In this document: positions 32,849-40,953 of the stretch, one piece after another
Layout of the letters: each line of letters opens with the position of its first letter
Position numbering within the stretch: the first letter of the stretch is position 1
NCBI RefSeq assembly: GCF_013131805.1
Contig: NZ_JABJRC010000002.1
Location: forward strand, 992,001-1,056,000
Direction: 5' to 3'
Length of the DNA stretch: 64,000 nucleotides
From: Kribbella sandramycini
Lineage (GTDB): Bacteria > Actinomycetota > Actinomycetes > Propionibacteriales > Kribbellaceae
Notes under the pieces: generated by a model
Databases searched by the model: none
Told to the model about the DNA's origin: nothing
The model's input: the letters and a program-made list of their open reading frames with translations, nothing else
Program-made: the position numbers and the translations under genes

Positions 32849-34972
32849 TCAGGGGCGTTTGTGCAGGAGCATCGGGAGGACGGCGGCGGCGCCGGCTTCG
32901 CGGAGTTTGGCGGCGGCGACCGTGACCGGCCATTGCGATGAACTGGCGTCGACGAGGAGCAGGACCGTCCGGGCTGTGATGGCTTGGGCGGTCTCCGGCT
33001 GGATGGTGAGACCGTCGCGCCAGATGCGGGCCTCTTCGGCGGAGGAGAGGTCATCGGTGAAGGCCGAGCGATCGACGGGGATGGTCGCGTGATCGAGGCG
33101 GCCGACCAAGGCGACGTGCGCGGCGACGGCGGTCAGGACGTCGGCGTGGCCGGCGGCAGGCAACGGGATGATGATCTCCGGCCGGCTCGACCATGAGGTG
33201 CGCCAGCGCGACAGGGCCGCGACGGCAGCGGACTGCAGCGCTTCGACCGATTCGGAGGCCGGGCTGCCGCCGGCGAAGGCGTCGGCGAGCACTTCGCGCC
33301 ATTCGGGCGCGTCGGCGTAGATGAGGCTGCGGCCCGGCTCGGCCATCAGCCCGGCCGGGATCTTTCCTTTGGCGCCGAACGCTCCGCCCGGCCACATCTT
33401 CCGCGGCTCCAGCGTGTGCACCTCGCCGCGGAGCAGCCGGGTGATCGCCGCCCGCGTGTCCGGCGACGGCGCCGCGGTCAACGGCGCGGGCAGCGCGCCC
33501 AGGCAGACCGAGCAGCGGCCGCAGGGCTCCGCGGACGGATCGTCGAGCGACTCCTGGAGCAGTTGCATCAGGCAACTTTCGCCGCGGGTGTAGGCGCGCA
33601 TGATGTCGGCCTCGCGGCGCCGGACGGCGACGATCCCGTCGTAGTGCGCGGCATCGAACGTCCAGTCCTTGCCGGTGCGGACCCAGCCGCGCTCGACTCG
33701 CTCGACCGCGCCGTCGACCGAGAGCTGTTTGAGCATCAGCTCGACCCGCGTCCGCCGAAGCCCGGTCTCGGCCTCTAGCGCCGGCGCGGTGGCGGGCTGG
33801 TCCGGACCGTAGCCGTCGAGAGCGCGCAGCAGCCGGTTCACGTTCTCCGGGACGGGGATGGTCGCGGTGGCGAAGTAGTCCCAGATCCCCGAATCCGCAT
33901 CCGAGGGCAGCAGCGCCACGACCGCGTGATCGATGCCGCGCCCGGCGCGGCCGACTTGCTGGTAGTAGGAGACCGGTGACGGCGGCGAGCCGACGTGGAC
34001 GACGAAGCCGAGATCCGGTTTGTCGTAGCCCATGCCGAGCGCGGACGTCGCGATCAGCGCCTTCAGCCGGTTCTCCCGCAGGGCGTCTTCGAGGCTTTCG
34101 CGCTCGCCCGCCTCCAGCCCGCCGGTGTACGCCGCGACCGGCACGTCGCGGCCGTGGATCTCCTGGATCGTGGCGGCCAGGCGCTGCGCGTCGGCGACCG
34201 TCAGCGTGTAGACGATGCCCGACCCGGGCAGCTGGGGCAGGTGGTCGACGACCCAGGCGAACCGGTCGAGCGGCGACAGCGCGTTCACCACAGCGAGCTG
34301 CAGACTCGATCGGGCCAGCGGGCCGCGCAGTACGAGCGTCGACTCACCGAGCTGCCGCGCGACGTCGTCGGTCACACGTGCGTTGGCCGTCGCGGTTGTC
34401 GCGAGCACCGGTGTCTTCGGGTTCAGCGTCTGCAGCACGTCGGAGACCCGGCGGTAGTCGGGGCGGAAGTCGTGACCCCAGTCGGAGACCGCATGCGCCT
34501 CGTCGATCACCAGCAGCCCGACCTGGCCGGCCAGCCCGTCGAGCACGCGGCGCCCGAAGCCTGGGTTGGCCAGCCGCTCCGGCGAGACGAGCAGGACGTC
34601 GATCGCGCCTGAGCGCAGGTCGTGTTCGATACTCGACCACTCGTCGACGTTGTTCGAGTTCAAGGTGGCGGCGCGCAGACCGGCCCGCCCGGCCGCGCCG
34701 ACCTGGTCGCGCATCAGCGACAGCAGCGGCGAGACCACCAGCGTCGGCCCGGCGCCTTCGGCGCGCCGGATCGCCGTCGCGGCCCAGTAGACGGCCGACT
34801 TGCCCCAGCCGGTCGCCTGGACGACGAGCACCCGCGCGGCCGCCTCGCACAGCGCCGCGACCGCGGTCTCCTGATCGGCCCGCAACCGCGCGCTCTCCCC
34901 CGCGATCGCCTGGATCACGCCGCCCGCGATCCCCGCGCGAGCCTCGGTCAGAGTCAAGGTGCTGTCAGCCAT
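32849..34972 (-). CDS. recQ: RecQ family DNA helicase with phosphoribosyltransferase-like C-terminus
   Basis: 707 residues. Helicase motifs: LRADQETAV (Q motif region), QATGWGKSAVYW (motif I, about 53), VIDEAHAVSDWGHDF (about 155), ATTATAN, and SYYQQVGRAGRG (motif VI, about 350). The RecQ zinc site is C-x16-20-CGRCSVC (about 467-488). The last 115 residues (EIIIPLPAAGHADVL and ARTVLLLVDASSSQW) resemble a type I phosphoribosyltransferase with a degenerate PRPP loop. The start at 34972 fits a leaderless TAGGGT box. The role is presumably recombination and fork repair. Confidence 0.88.
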   Translation of the reverse strand: MADSTLTLTEARAGIAGGVIQAIAGESARLRADQETAVAALCEAAARVLVVQATGWGKSAVYWAATAIRRAEGAGPTLVVSPLLSLMRDQVGAAGRAGLRAATLNSNNVDEWSSIEHDLRSGAIDVLLVSPERLANPGFGRRVLDGLAGQVGLLVIDEAHAVSDWGHDFRPDYRRVSDVLQTLNPKTPVLATTATANARVTDDVARQLGESTLVLRGPLARSSLQLAVVNALSPLDRFAWVVDHLPQLPGSGIVYTLTVADAQRLAATIQEIHGRDVPVAAYTGGLEAGERESLEDALRENRLKALIATSALGMGYDKPDLGFVVHVGSPPSPVSYYQQVGRAGRGIDHAVVALLPSDADSGIWDYFATATIPVPENVNRLLRALDGYGPDQPATAPALEAETGLRRTRVELMLKQLSVDGAVERVERGWVRTGKDWTFDAAHYDGIVAVRRREADIMRAYTRGESCLMQLLQESLDDPSAEPCGRCSVCLGALPAPLTAAPSPDTRAAITRLLRGEVHTLEPRKMWPGGAFGAKGKIPAGLMAEPGRSLIYADAPEWREVLADAFAGGSPASESVEALQSAAVAALSRWRTSWSSRPEIIIPLPAAGHADVLTAVAAHVALVGRLDHATIPVDRSAFTDDLSSAEEARIWRDGLTIQPETAQAITARTVLLLVDASSSQWPVTVAAAKLREAGAAAVLPMLLHKRP

Positions 34973-34979
34973 GTCCCCG

Positions 34980-34985
34980 ACCCTA
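34980..34985 (-). promoter_or_regulatory. -10 box of leaderless recQ
   Basis: TAGGGT on the minus strand, seven bases before the ATG at 34972; this decides the start over the longer reading from 35017. Confidence 0.5.
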
Positions 34986-35035
34986 GACGCCGCCACCCCC
35001 AACCCGCAGGCCGCCACCGCCGACCTGTGGACAAC

Positions 35036-35515
35036 TCACGCGCACTGCCCGGGATGGCAGGGTTCGCCATCGGGTGTGACGAGGCGTTGCGGCCCCGGGC
35101 CCTTCGCGCCCAGGGCGTCGTACGGGTTGGCGAGCGCACAGCGATCGAGGGACAGGCAGCCGCAGCCGACGCAGTCCTTGAAGTCGTCGCGGAGTTGTTC
35201 GAGGTGCAGGATGCGCCGGTCGAGCTCGGCCTGCCAGCACTCCGAGATCCGCTCCCAGTCCTGCCGGGTCGGCGTCCGGTTGTCCGGCAGCAGGGCCAGG
35301 ATCGCTGCGACGTCGGCGAGTGGGATGCCGACGCGCTGGGCGATCCGGATCAGGGCCACCCGGCGCAGGGTGTCGCGTTTGTAGCGGCGCTGGTTGCCGC
35401 CCGTCCGCCGGCTGACGATCAGCTGCTGCCGTTCGTAGAAGTGCAGCGCGGAGATCGCCACTCCGCTGCGCTGTGCCAGCTGACCTACTGTCAGCTCACC
35501 CGGCTCGATGTCCAC
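35036..35515 (-). CDS. soxR: redox-sensing transcriptional activator SoxR
   Basis: 159 residues from the GTG at 35515 (GGAGGG seven bases upstream; a TTG at 35536 would overlap the promoter). It has a MerR HTH (LTVGQLAQRSGVAISALHFY), a dimerization helix and the SoxR [2Fe-2S] cluster motif CVGCGCLSLDRC (CxxCxCxxxxxC, about 117-128). Oxidation of the cluster by redox-active compounds turns SoxR into an activator at promoters with 19-base spacers. No soxS is expected in actinobacteria; a direct target appears at 13582. Confidence 0.95.
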   Translation of the reverse strand: MDIEPGELTVGQLAQRSGVAISALHFYERQQLIVSRRTGGNQRRYKRDTLRRVALIRIAQRVGIPLADVAAILALLPDNRTPTRQDWERISECWQAELDRRILHLEQLRDDFKDCVGCGCLSLDRCALANPYDALGAKGPGPQRLVTPDGEPCHPGQCA

Positions 35516-35530
35516 GGCTCCGCCCTCCGA

Positions 35531-35548
35531 CCTCAACCTAGATCGAGG
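35531..35548. promoter_or_regulatory. SoxR box in the soxR promoter
   Basis: CCTCAACCTAGATCGAGG has the same half-sites (CCTCAA, TCGAGG) and length as the box at 13586-13603. It overlaps a TAGGTT -10 for soxR (35540-35535), so bound SoxR may repress its own gene. Confidence 0.65.
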
Positions 35549-35572
35549 CTAGCGGACGGCGGCGCCGCTGGG

Positions 35573-36856
35573 TCAGGCTGCGTCCGATGCGACCAGACGC
35601 CGTCCGATACTCGCCGACATCAGCGCCGCTGCGGCGCATAGACCGCCGGCCAGGTACCAGGCGAGGTTGTAGCTGCCCTGGACGTCGCGGATCGCACCTG
35701 CTCCCGTGGCGGCCAGCGCGGCGCCGATCTGGTGCGAGGCGAACACCCAGCCGAACACGATCGGCCCGTCCACACCGAACCACTCCCGGCACAGTGCGAC
35801 GGTCGGCGGCACGGTGGCGACCCAGTCCAGCCCGTAGAAGATGATGAAGACCCAGATGCTCGGCTGTGCCGACGGACCGAGCAGCGACGGCAGTACCAGC
35901 AGGGAGAGCCCGCGCAGCGAGTAGTAGGCGATCAGCAGGTACCGCGGGTCCCAGCGGTCGGTCAGCCAGCCAGAGATGATCGTTCCGCCGACGTCGAAGA
36001 CTCCGACGAGTGCCAGCAGCGATGCGGCCGTGGTGACCGGCATGCCGTGGTCGTGGGCCGCGGTGACAAAGTGGGTGCCGATCAGCCCGTTGGTGGAGGC
36101 GCCGCAGATAGCGAACCCGCCGGCCAGCATCCAGAACGCCGGACGCCGAGACGCCGTCCGCAGCGCAGTCAGCGCCCGCAGCGCGCTACTGCCGGTGGCC
36201 TCGACCCGCTGCCCGGCCAGACTGCCCTCCGGTGCCCCGTACGCGCGCAGCCCGACGTCACTGGGGTAGTCGCGCAAGAAGATGAGCACCAGCGGTACGA
36301 CGGCCAGCGCGGAACCGGCCGCAACCAGCGCCGGGACGCGCCAGCCGTAGTTGGCTGCCAGGGCCGCGATCAGCGGCAGGAAGATGAGCTGACCGGTCGC
36401 ACCGGCCGCAGTAAGGATTCCAGTGACCAGTCCGCGCCGTTCGACGAACCAGCGGCCGGTGATGGTGGCGACGAAGGTCATCGACATCGAGCCGGTCCCG
36501 ATGCCGACCAGCAGACCCCAGGTCAGCAGCAGCTGCCAGGACGCGTTCATGAAGACAGTGAGCCCGCTGCCGAGCGCGATCAGCACCAACGCGCCGCTGA
36601 CCACGCGGCGCAGGCCGAGCCGGTCCATCAGCGCGGCGGCGAACGGTGAGATCAGGCCGTAGAGGAGGAGGTTGATCGACACCGCGGCCGAGATGGTCGC
36701 GTGCGACCAGCCGAACTCGTCGTGGAGCGGGTCGAGCAGCACGCCGGGCACGGACCGGAAGCCGGCCGCTCCGATCAGTGTCACGAACCCGACAGCGGCG
36801 ACGGCCCAGGCCAGATGCACCCGAGCCGCCTTCTTCGTCCCAAGAATCTGCGTCAC
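35573..36856 (-). CDS. MFS transporter
   Basis: 427 residues with 12 hydrophobic segments. The loop MDRLGLRRV between helices 2 and 3 and a repeat in the second half (LTDRWDPRYLL) are major-facilitator signatures. The overall pattern resembles the oxalate/formate or monocarboxylate porter branch, but the substrate is not defined. Starts with GTG. Divergent from the GlxA-type regulator, 64 bases apart, which suggests that the regulator controls it. Confidence 0.85.
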   Translation of the reverse strand: MTQILGTKKAARVHLAWAVAAVGFVTLIGAAGFRSVPGVLLDPLHDEFGWSHATISAAVSINLLLYGLISPFAAALMDRLGLRRVVSGALVLIALGSGLTVFMNASWQLLLTWGLLVGIGTGSMSMTFVATITGRWFVERRGLVTGILTAAGATGQLIFLPLIAALAANYGWRVPALVAAGSALAVVPLVLIFLRDYPSDVGLRAYGAPEGSLAGQRVEATGSSALRALTALRTASRRPAFWMLAGGFAICGASTNGLIGTHFVTAAHDHGMPVTTAASLLALVGVFDVGGTIISGWLTDRWDPRYLLIAYYSLRGLSLLVLPSLLGPSAQPSIWVFIIFYGLDWVATVPPTVALCREWFGVDGPIVFGWVFASHQIGAALAATGAGAIRDVQGSYNLAWYLAGGLCAAAALMSASIGRRLVASDAA

Positions 36857-36901
36857 CGGACCACTTTGCGATCAACAGGCGCACAGAACCAGTGGCCGGA
36901 A

Positions 36902-36916
36902 TGCCATCATGTGGCA
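36902..36916. promoter_or_regulatory. inverted repeat between the MFS and GlxA-type genes
   Basis: TGCCA-N5-TGGCA lies five bases before the regulator's ATG, within the 64-base divergent gap. A candidate binding site for that regulator. Confidence 0.35.
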
Positions 36917-36920
36917 AGAT

Positions 36921-37913
36921 ATGGCCATGCCCAGCCGCCATCTGGCCCCAGTCGGCCCGCACCAGGTCGCCGTCCTGGTGCTCGAGCCGGTCGTCGGCTT
37001 CGACCTGACCATCCCCTCGACGGTCCTCGGCGCCGCGACGCGGGCCGACGGCACACCGCTGTACGAGGTCCGGATCTGCGGGATCGATCGCGCACCGGTC
37101 CGGGTCAGCCACGGCTTCACTCTGGTCCCCGACCACGGCACCGAGATCCTGGCCGAGGCCGACACGGTCATCATCCCGGGCACCTACCTGCCGGAGCCGC
37201 GCAACGACCGCACGTTGCCGCCGGCGGTGGCCGACGCGCTGGCAACGCTCCGGCCGGGGACCCGGATCGCCTCGATCTGCACTGGCGCTTTCGTCCTCGC
37301 GGCGGCCGGTCTGCTCAACGGCCGGCCTGTGACGACGCACTGGAAGCGAGCTGAGCTGTTCCGCGGCCTCTACCCGCAGGTCGAGCTGCAGGAGGAGCGC
37401 TTGTTCATCGACGACGGCGACATCATCACCTCGGCCGGTCTGGCGGCCGGCGTCGATCTGTGCCTGCATCTCATTCGCCGCGATTTCGGCAGTGAGATCG
37501 CCAACCGGGCCGCTCGGGCCTGTGTGGTGCCGCCGTGGCGCGATGGCGGCCAGTCGCAGTTCATCGAGCACAAGATCCCGGATGAGGGCAGTGACGGGAC
37601 CGCACCGACCCGGGCGTGGGCGCTGGAGCACCTGGCTGAGGAGCTGAGCTTGCAGTGCCTGGCTGAGCGGGCCCGGATGAGTGTGCGGACCTTCAGTCGC
37701 CGCTTCAAGGCTGAGACCGGCCAGTCCCCCGGCACCTGGCTGCTGCAGCAGCGCGTCCGGCACGCCTGCCATCTGTTGGAGACGACCGACCTGTCTGTCG
37801 ACCGGGTGGCCGAAGCGGCCGGGCTCGGTACGGCGGCGTCGCTGCGGCACCACCTGCGTTCCGAGCTCGGTGTGTCGCCCCTGGCCTACCGCAAGACGTT
37901 CCGCGCCAGTTAG
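36921..37913 (+). CDS. GlxA family AraC-type regulator (DJ-1/PfpI + AraC HTH)
   Basis: 330 residues. The N-terminal DJ-1/PfpI-like domain (residues about 12-190) includes SICTGAFVLAAAGLLNGRPVTTHW, with a Cys in the amidotransferase elbow position. The C-terminal AraC domain has two HTH units (LSLQCLAERARMSVRTFSRRFKAETG; SVDRVAEAAGLGTAASLRHH). The ATG at 36921 or 36927 is the start, since earlier codons overlap the divergent MFS gene. Family members sense small nitrogen or carbon compounds and control linked transporters. Confidence 0.88.
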   Translation: MAMPSRHLAPVGPHQVAVLVLEPVVGFDLTIPSTVLGAATRADGTPLYEVRICGIDRAPVRVSHGFTLVPDHGTEILAEADTVIIPGTYLPEPRNDRTLPPAVADALATLRPGTRIASICTGAFVLAAAGLLNGRPVTTHWKRAELFRGLYPQVELQEERLFIDDGDIITSAGLAAGVDLCLHLIRRDFGSEIANRAARACVVPPWRDGGQSQFIEHKIPDEGSDGTAPTRAWALEHLAEELSLQCLAERARMSVRTFSRRFKAETGQSPGTWLLQQRVRHACHLLETTDLSVDRVAEAAGLGTAASLRHHLRSELGVSPLAYRKTFRAS

Positions 37914-39037
37914 AGCACGACCAGCTCGTGCGGCCGCTGGTTCATCGACTCCACGCCGTCCGCGGTGACCACGACGATGTCCTCGATCCGCGCACCCCAG
38001 CGACCGGTTTGGTAGATGCCTGGCTCGACGCTGAACGCCATCCCCGGCTCCAGTGTCAGTGCGTTGCCGGCCACGATGTACGGCTCTTCGTGCACGTCCA
38101 GCCCGATGCCGTGCCCGGTGCGATGAATGAAGTACGCGCCGAACCCGGCGTCCGCAATCACGTCCCGCGCGGCCGCGTCGATGGACTCCGCGGTCGCACC
38201 GGGCCGGACGGCGGCGACTGCAGCCTGCTGCGCTTCCTGAAGGACGGCGTACGTCGTGGCGGCGTCAGCATCGCGTGGTGCGCCGACGGCGTACGTGCGG
38301 GTGGAGTCCGAGCAGTAGCCCTCGGGCACCGGCCCGCCGATGTCGACGACCACCACGTCACCGGACTCGATGACCCGGTCGGACAGCGCATGATGCGGGC
38401 TGGCCCCGTTCGGTCCGCTGGCGACGATGACGAAGTCCGCGAGCGTATGTCCCTCCTCGACGATCGCCGCCGCGATGTCAGCGCCCACCTCGGCCTCTGT
38501 CCGTCCCGGCCGCAGCCACTCGTGGACGCGCGCATGGACGCGATCGATCGCAGCACCGGCCGTGCGCAGCGCATCGATCTCGGCCGCGTCCTTACGCATC
38601 CGCAGCTCCCGCACGATCGGACCGGCCAGCACCTGCTCTGCCTTCGGCAACGCGTCCCGCAGGCCCAGCACGTGCAGCGCGGGCGTGAAGTCGCTGACGG
38701 CGATCTGCGCGGCCGGCCCGACCCGCCCGGCCGCCAGCGCGTACGCGTCGTCACCGTCCACCCAGGTCACGACGTCCACGCCCAACTCGTCCAGCGCGAC
38801 TCCGGCGAACCCGGGCGCTTCCATCTTCGGTACGACGAGTGCCGGCGCGCCCTCGGCCGGAATCACCAGCGTGGTCAGCCGCTCGAACGACCCGCCGCCG
38901 ATACCGATCAGATACCGCAGGTCCGACCCAGGTGCGATCAGCAGCCCAGTGCCACCAGCTGCGGCGCGTGCGCGCTCCAACCGGGCTCGCAGGACAGCTG
39001 CGTCAGGGATCAGACCAAGCGGCGCACGACTCGACAT
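37910..39037 (-). CDS. M24 family peptidase (Xaa-Pro aminopeptidase-like)
   Basis: 375 residues: an N-terminal creatinase-like domain (about 1-150) and a pita-bread catalytic domain. The five metal ligands are visible: VVVDIGG, CSDSTRTY, HRTGHGIG, LEPGMAFSVEPGIY and GARIEDIVVV. It probably cleaves Xaa-Pro dipeptides in the cytoplasm. The start at 39037 is set by a TATAGT box six bases upstream; a longer reading would run into the DUF2207 gene. Overlaps the GlxA-type gene by four bases, tail to tail. Confidence 0.9.
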   Translation of the reverse strand: MSSRAPLGLIPDAAVLRARLERARAAAGGTGLLIAPGSDLRYLIGIGGGSFERLTTLVIPAEGAPALVVPKMEAPGFAGVALDELGVDVVTWVDGDDAYALAAGRVGPAAQIAVSDFTPALHVLGLRDALPKAEQVLAGPIVRELRMRKDAAEIDALRTAGAAIDRVHARVHEWLRPGRTEAEVGADIAAAIVEEGHTLADFVIVASGPNGASPHHALSDRVIESGDVVVVDIGGPVPEGYCSDSTRTYAVGAPRDADAATTYAVLQEAQQAAVAAVRPGATAESIDAAARDVIADAGFGAYFIHRTGHGIGLDVHEEPYIVAGNALTLEPGMAFSVEPGIYQTGRWGARIEDIVVVTADGVESMNQRPHELVVL

Positions 39038-39043
39038 ACCGCG

Positions 39044-39049
39044 ACTATA
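39044..39049 (-). promoter_or_regulatory. -10 box of the leaderless M24 peptidase gene
   Basis: TATAGT on the minus strand, six bases before the ATG at 39037, in the 17-base gap after the DUF2207 gene; it gives this gene its own promoter. Confidence 0.5.
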
Positions 39050-39054
39050 GGCAG

Positions 39055-40920
39055 CTACCAGGAGCCGCCGCCTCCCCCACCGCCGCCACCGCCGGACGAG
39101 CTGCTGCTGGAGAAGCCGGACGACGACCCGCCGCCGTCGCCACCGGACGTCGACGGGCTCGGCGGCTCGCTGAACGTGCTGGTGACGTTGCTGGCCAGTT
39201 GGCTCGCGGTGAAGCCGGAGTCGTAGTACGCCGGACCGACGTACCAGGCCGGCTCTGGTGTCAGCCGACCGGCGGCGACGAGCTGCTTGCAGAGCTGCTG
39301 CCAGCGGTCGGCGATGCCGAAGACGATCGCCCACGGGAGGTACTTGCTGAAGATGTCCTCGCCGTCCTCGAACTTCAGCTGGTCGGCCTCGGCCGTGGTC
39401 AGGTAGGTCCGGAAGCCAACCAACTGGTCGGTTACCGCGCGCCCGGCCGCGCTGCGCTGACCGCGGCGATGCGTGCCGATCCACGTGCTGAACAGCGTGA
39501 CCACCGCGATCGTCGGGACGGCGACTGCGAGCGCGGTCCCGACCCAGGCCGGCAGGCCCGACTTGATCGCGACCACGATCAGGATGATCGCCCCGATCAG
39601 CCCGAAGAAGCCCGCGAACAGCCAGAACACCAGCGCGCCGTCGCCACTGGACGCCGGTGCCGGCATCCGCGTGTACCAGCCGCGCTCCTCGACCTGTTTG
39701 CGCAGCGCGTCGAGCGTGCCGCTGGCGGCCGTCGACAGAGAGTTGTCGCCGGGCGCGCGGCGTTCGAGTTTGGCTTCTTTACCGACCTTGAGCGAGGGGA
39801 ACAGTCCTTTGAGCAGCCGGCGTTCGTGGGCGGTGGTCGCGAGGTCGGGGTCGACCAGGACAGCCTTGCGGTACTTGCCGGTGTTGTCGATCCGCAGGAC
39901 GCCGCGGACCGCCAGGTCGATCAGCGTCGCCGCGATCTCGGTCGCATCAGCCCGGGAGTCGATCAGCAGCCCACCCTCGGCGACCGGAATCCTCGGCGGC
40001 GCGAACGCGACCGGAAGCTGCTCGGCCGTCAGCGTGTCCTTCGCGACGGCGGCCCCCTCGGGCGGCATCGTCCCGGGCGGACCGGCGAACCGCAGGTCGC
40101 GTCCGCCGAACCGCTGGTAAAGCTTGCGCGCGACGATCGCCAAAGCCGTGATCAGCCCCGCGACGAGCACCCCGGGCAAGTTCAAACCATTGCGTGCCAG
40201 GAAACCCGGCGGATCCACCAGGATCGGCCGATCGTTGCTCACGGCACCGGCTGGGATCGCGGCGACCACCGTCATCTGCTCGCCCCGCCCGACCCCGGAC
40301 TCGGCAAAGACCCCACGCCCGCCAACCACCTGAGCCGTCGCACACACCTGGGTCGAGCCACGAGGCCCGGTCAGGCATCGCACCCGCTGCACCCCACCTG
40401 GCACAGTCACCCCGACGTCGACCTGCTGCAACGACGCGTCCCAGTCCCCACCGGTCGCATCCCAATACAGCTCGCTGCGGTCGTCGAAGTGCCGCAGCGC
40501 GCCGCGGACGTCGTACGTGATCACGTACGTCGCGTCCCGCCCGGAGACCGTCTCGTCGGAGGAGCCGATCTTGATCCGCAGCACCCGCTCCCGCCCGTTG
40601 CGCGACTTCGTGGTGGACGTCGTGAACGCGGACGGCGCGGTCGACGACACCGTGATGTTCGAGACGTCGTACTGCTGGTCGAACTCACGGTCGTCGACGT
40701 ACGGCTCGCGGACGATCAGGTCGCGGTAGATCCCGTGCCGGTCGTCGTCGCCGAAGTGGTAGTCGATCGTCTCCTTGACCTGCAGGACGCCGTCGGCCGT
40801 GACGGTGTAGTCGATCGCCAGCCGCTTGACCCAGTCGCCGGGCGCCGCCGCGGCCGGTTGGGACAGTCCGACCAGCAGCACGGCCAGTGCGCCGACGAAC
40901 ACCCCGAGTGCTCTTCGCAT
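39055..40920 (-). CDS. DUF2207 membrane protein, copy 1, glycine-rich tail
   Basis: 621 residues. A signal peptide (LGVFVGALAVLLVGLSQPAAAA) leads to an extracytoplasmic domain typical of DUF2207 (VKETIDYHFG, HGIYRDLIVREPY). A membrane helix follows near 260, then a cytosolic part, a helical pair near 435-485, and SKYLPWAIVFGIADRW near 545, a conserved DUF2207 signature. The C-terminus is Ser-rich and ends in about ten glycines then SW. Function unknown. It is the downstream member of a tandem pair with the next gene. Confidence 0.88.
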   Translation of the reverse strand: MRRALGVFVGALAVLLVGLSQPAAAAPGDWVKRLAIDYTVTADGVLQVKETIDYHFGDDDRHGIYRDLIVREPYVDDREFDQQYDVSNITVSSTAPSAFTTSTTKSRNGRERVLRIKIGSSDETVSGRDATYVITYDVRGALRHFDDRSELYWDATGGDWDASLQQVDVGVTVPGGVQRVRCLTGPRGSTQVCATAQVVGGRGVFAESGVGRGEQMTVVAAIPAGAVSNDRPILVDPPGFLARNGLNLPGVLVAGLITALAIVARKLYQRFGGRDLRFAGPPGTMPPEGAAVAKDTLTAEQLPVAFAPPRIPVAEGGLLIDSRADATEIAATLIDLAVRGVLRIDNTGKYRKAVLVDPDLATTAHERRLLKGLFPSLKVGKEAKLERRAPGDNSLSTAASGTLDALRKQVEERGWYTRMPAPASSGDGALVFWLFAGFFGLIGAIILIVVAIKSGLPAWVGTALAVAVPTIAVVTLFSTWIGTHRRGQRSAAGRAVTDQLVGFRTYLTTAEADQLKFEDGEDIFSKYLPWAIVFGIADRWQQLCKQLVAAGRLTPEPAWYVGPAYYDSGFTASQLASNVTSTFSEPPSPSTSGGDGGGSSSGFSSSSSSGGGGGGGGGGSW

Positions 40921-40953
40921 GACCGCGACGCTATCGACCCCGGGGTTCGCGCC

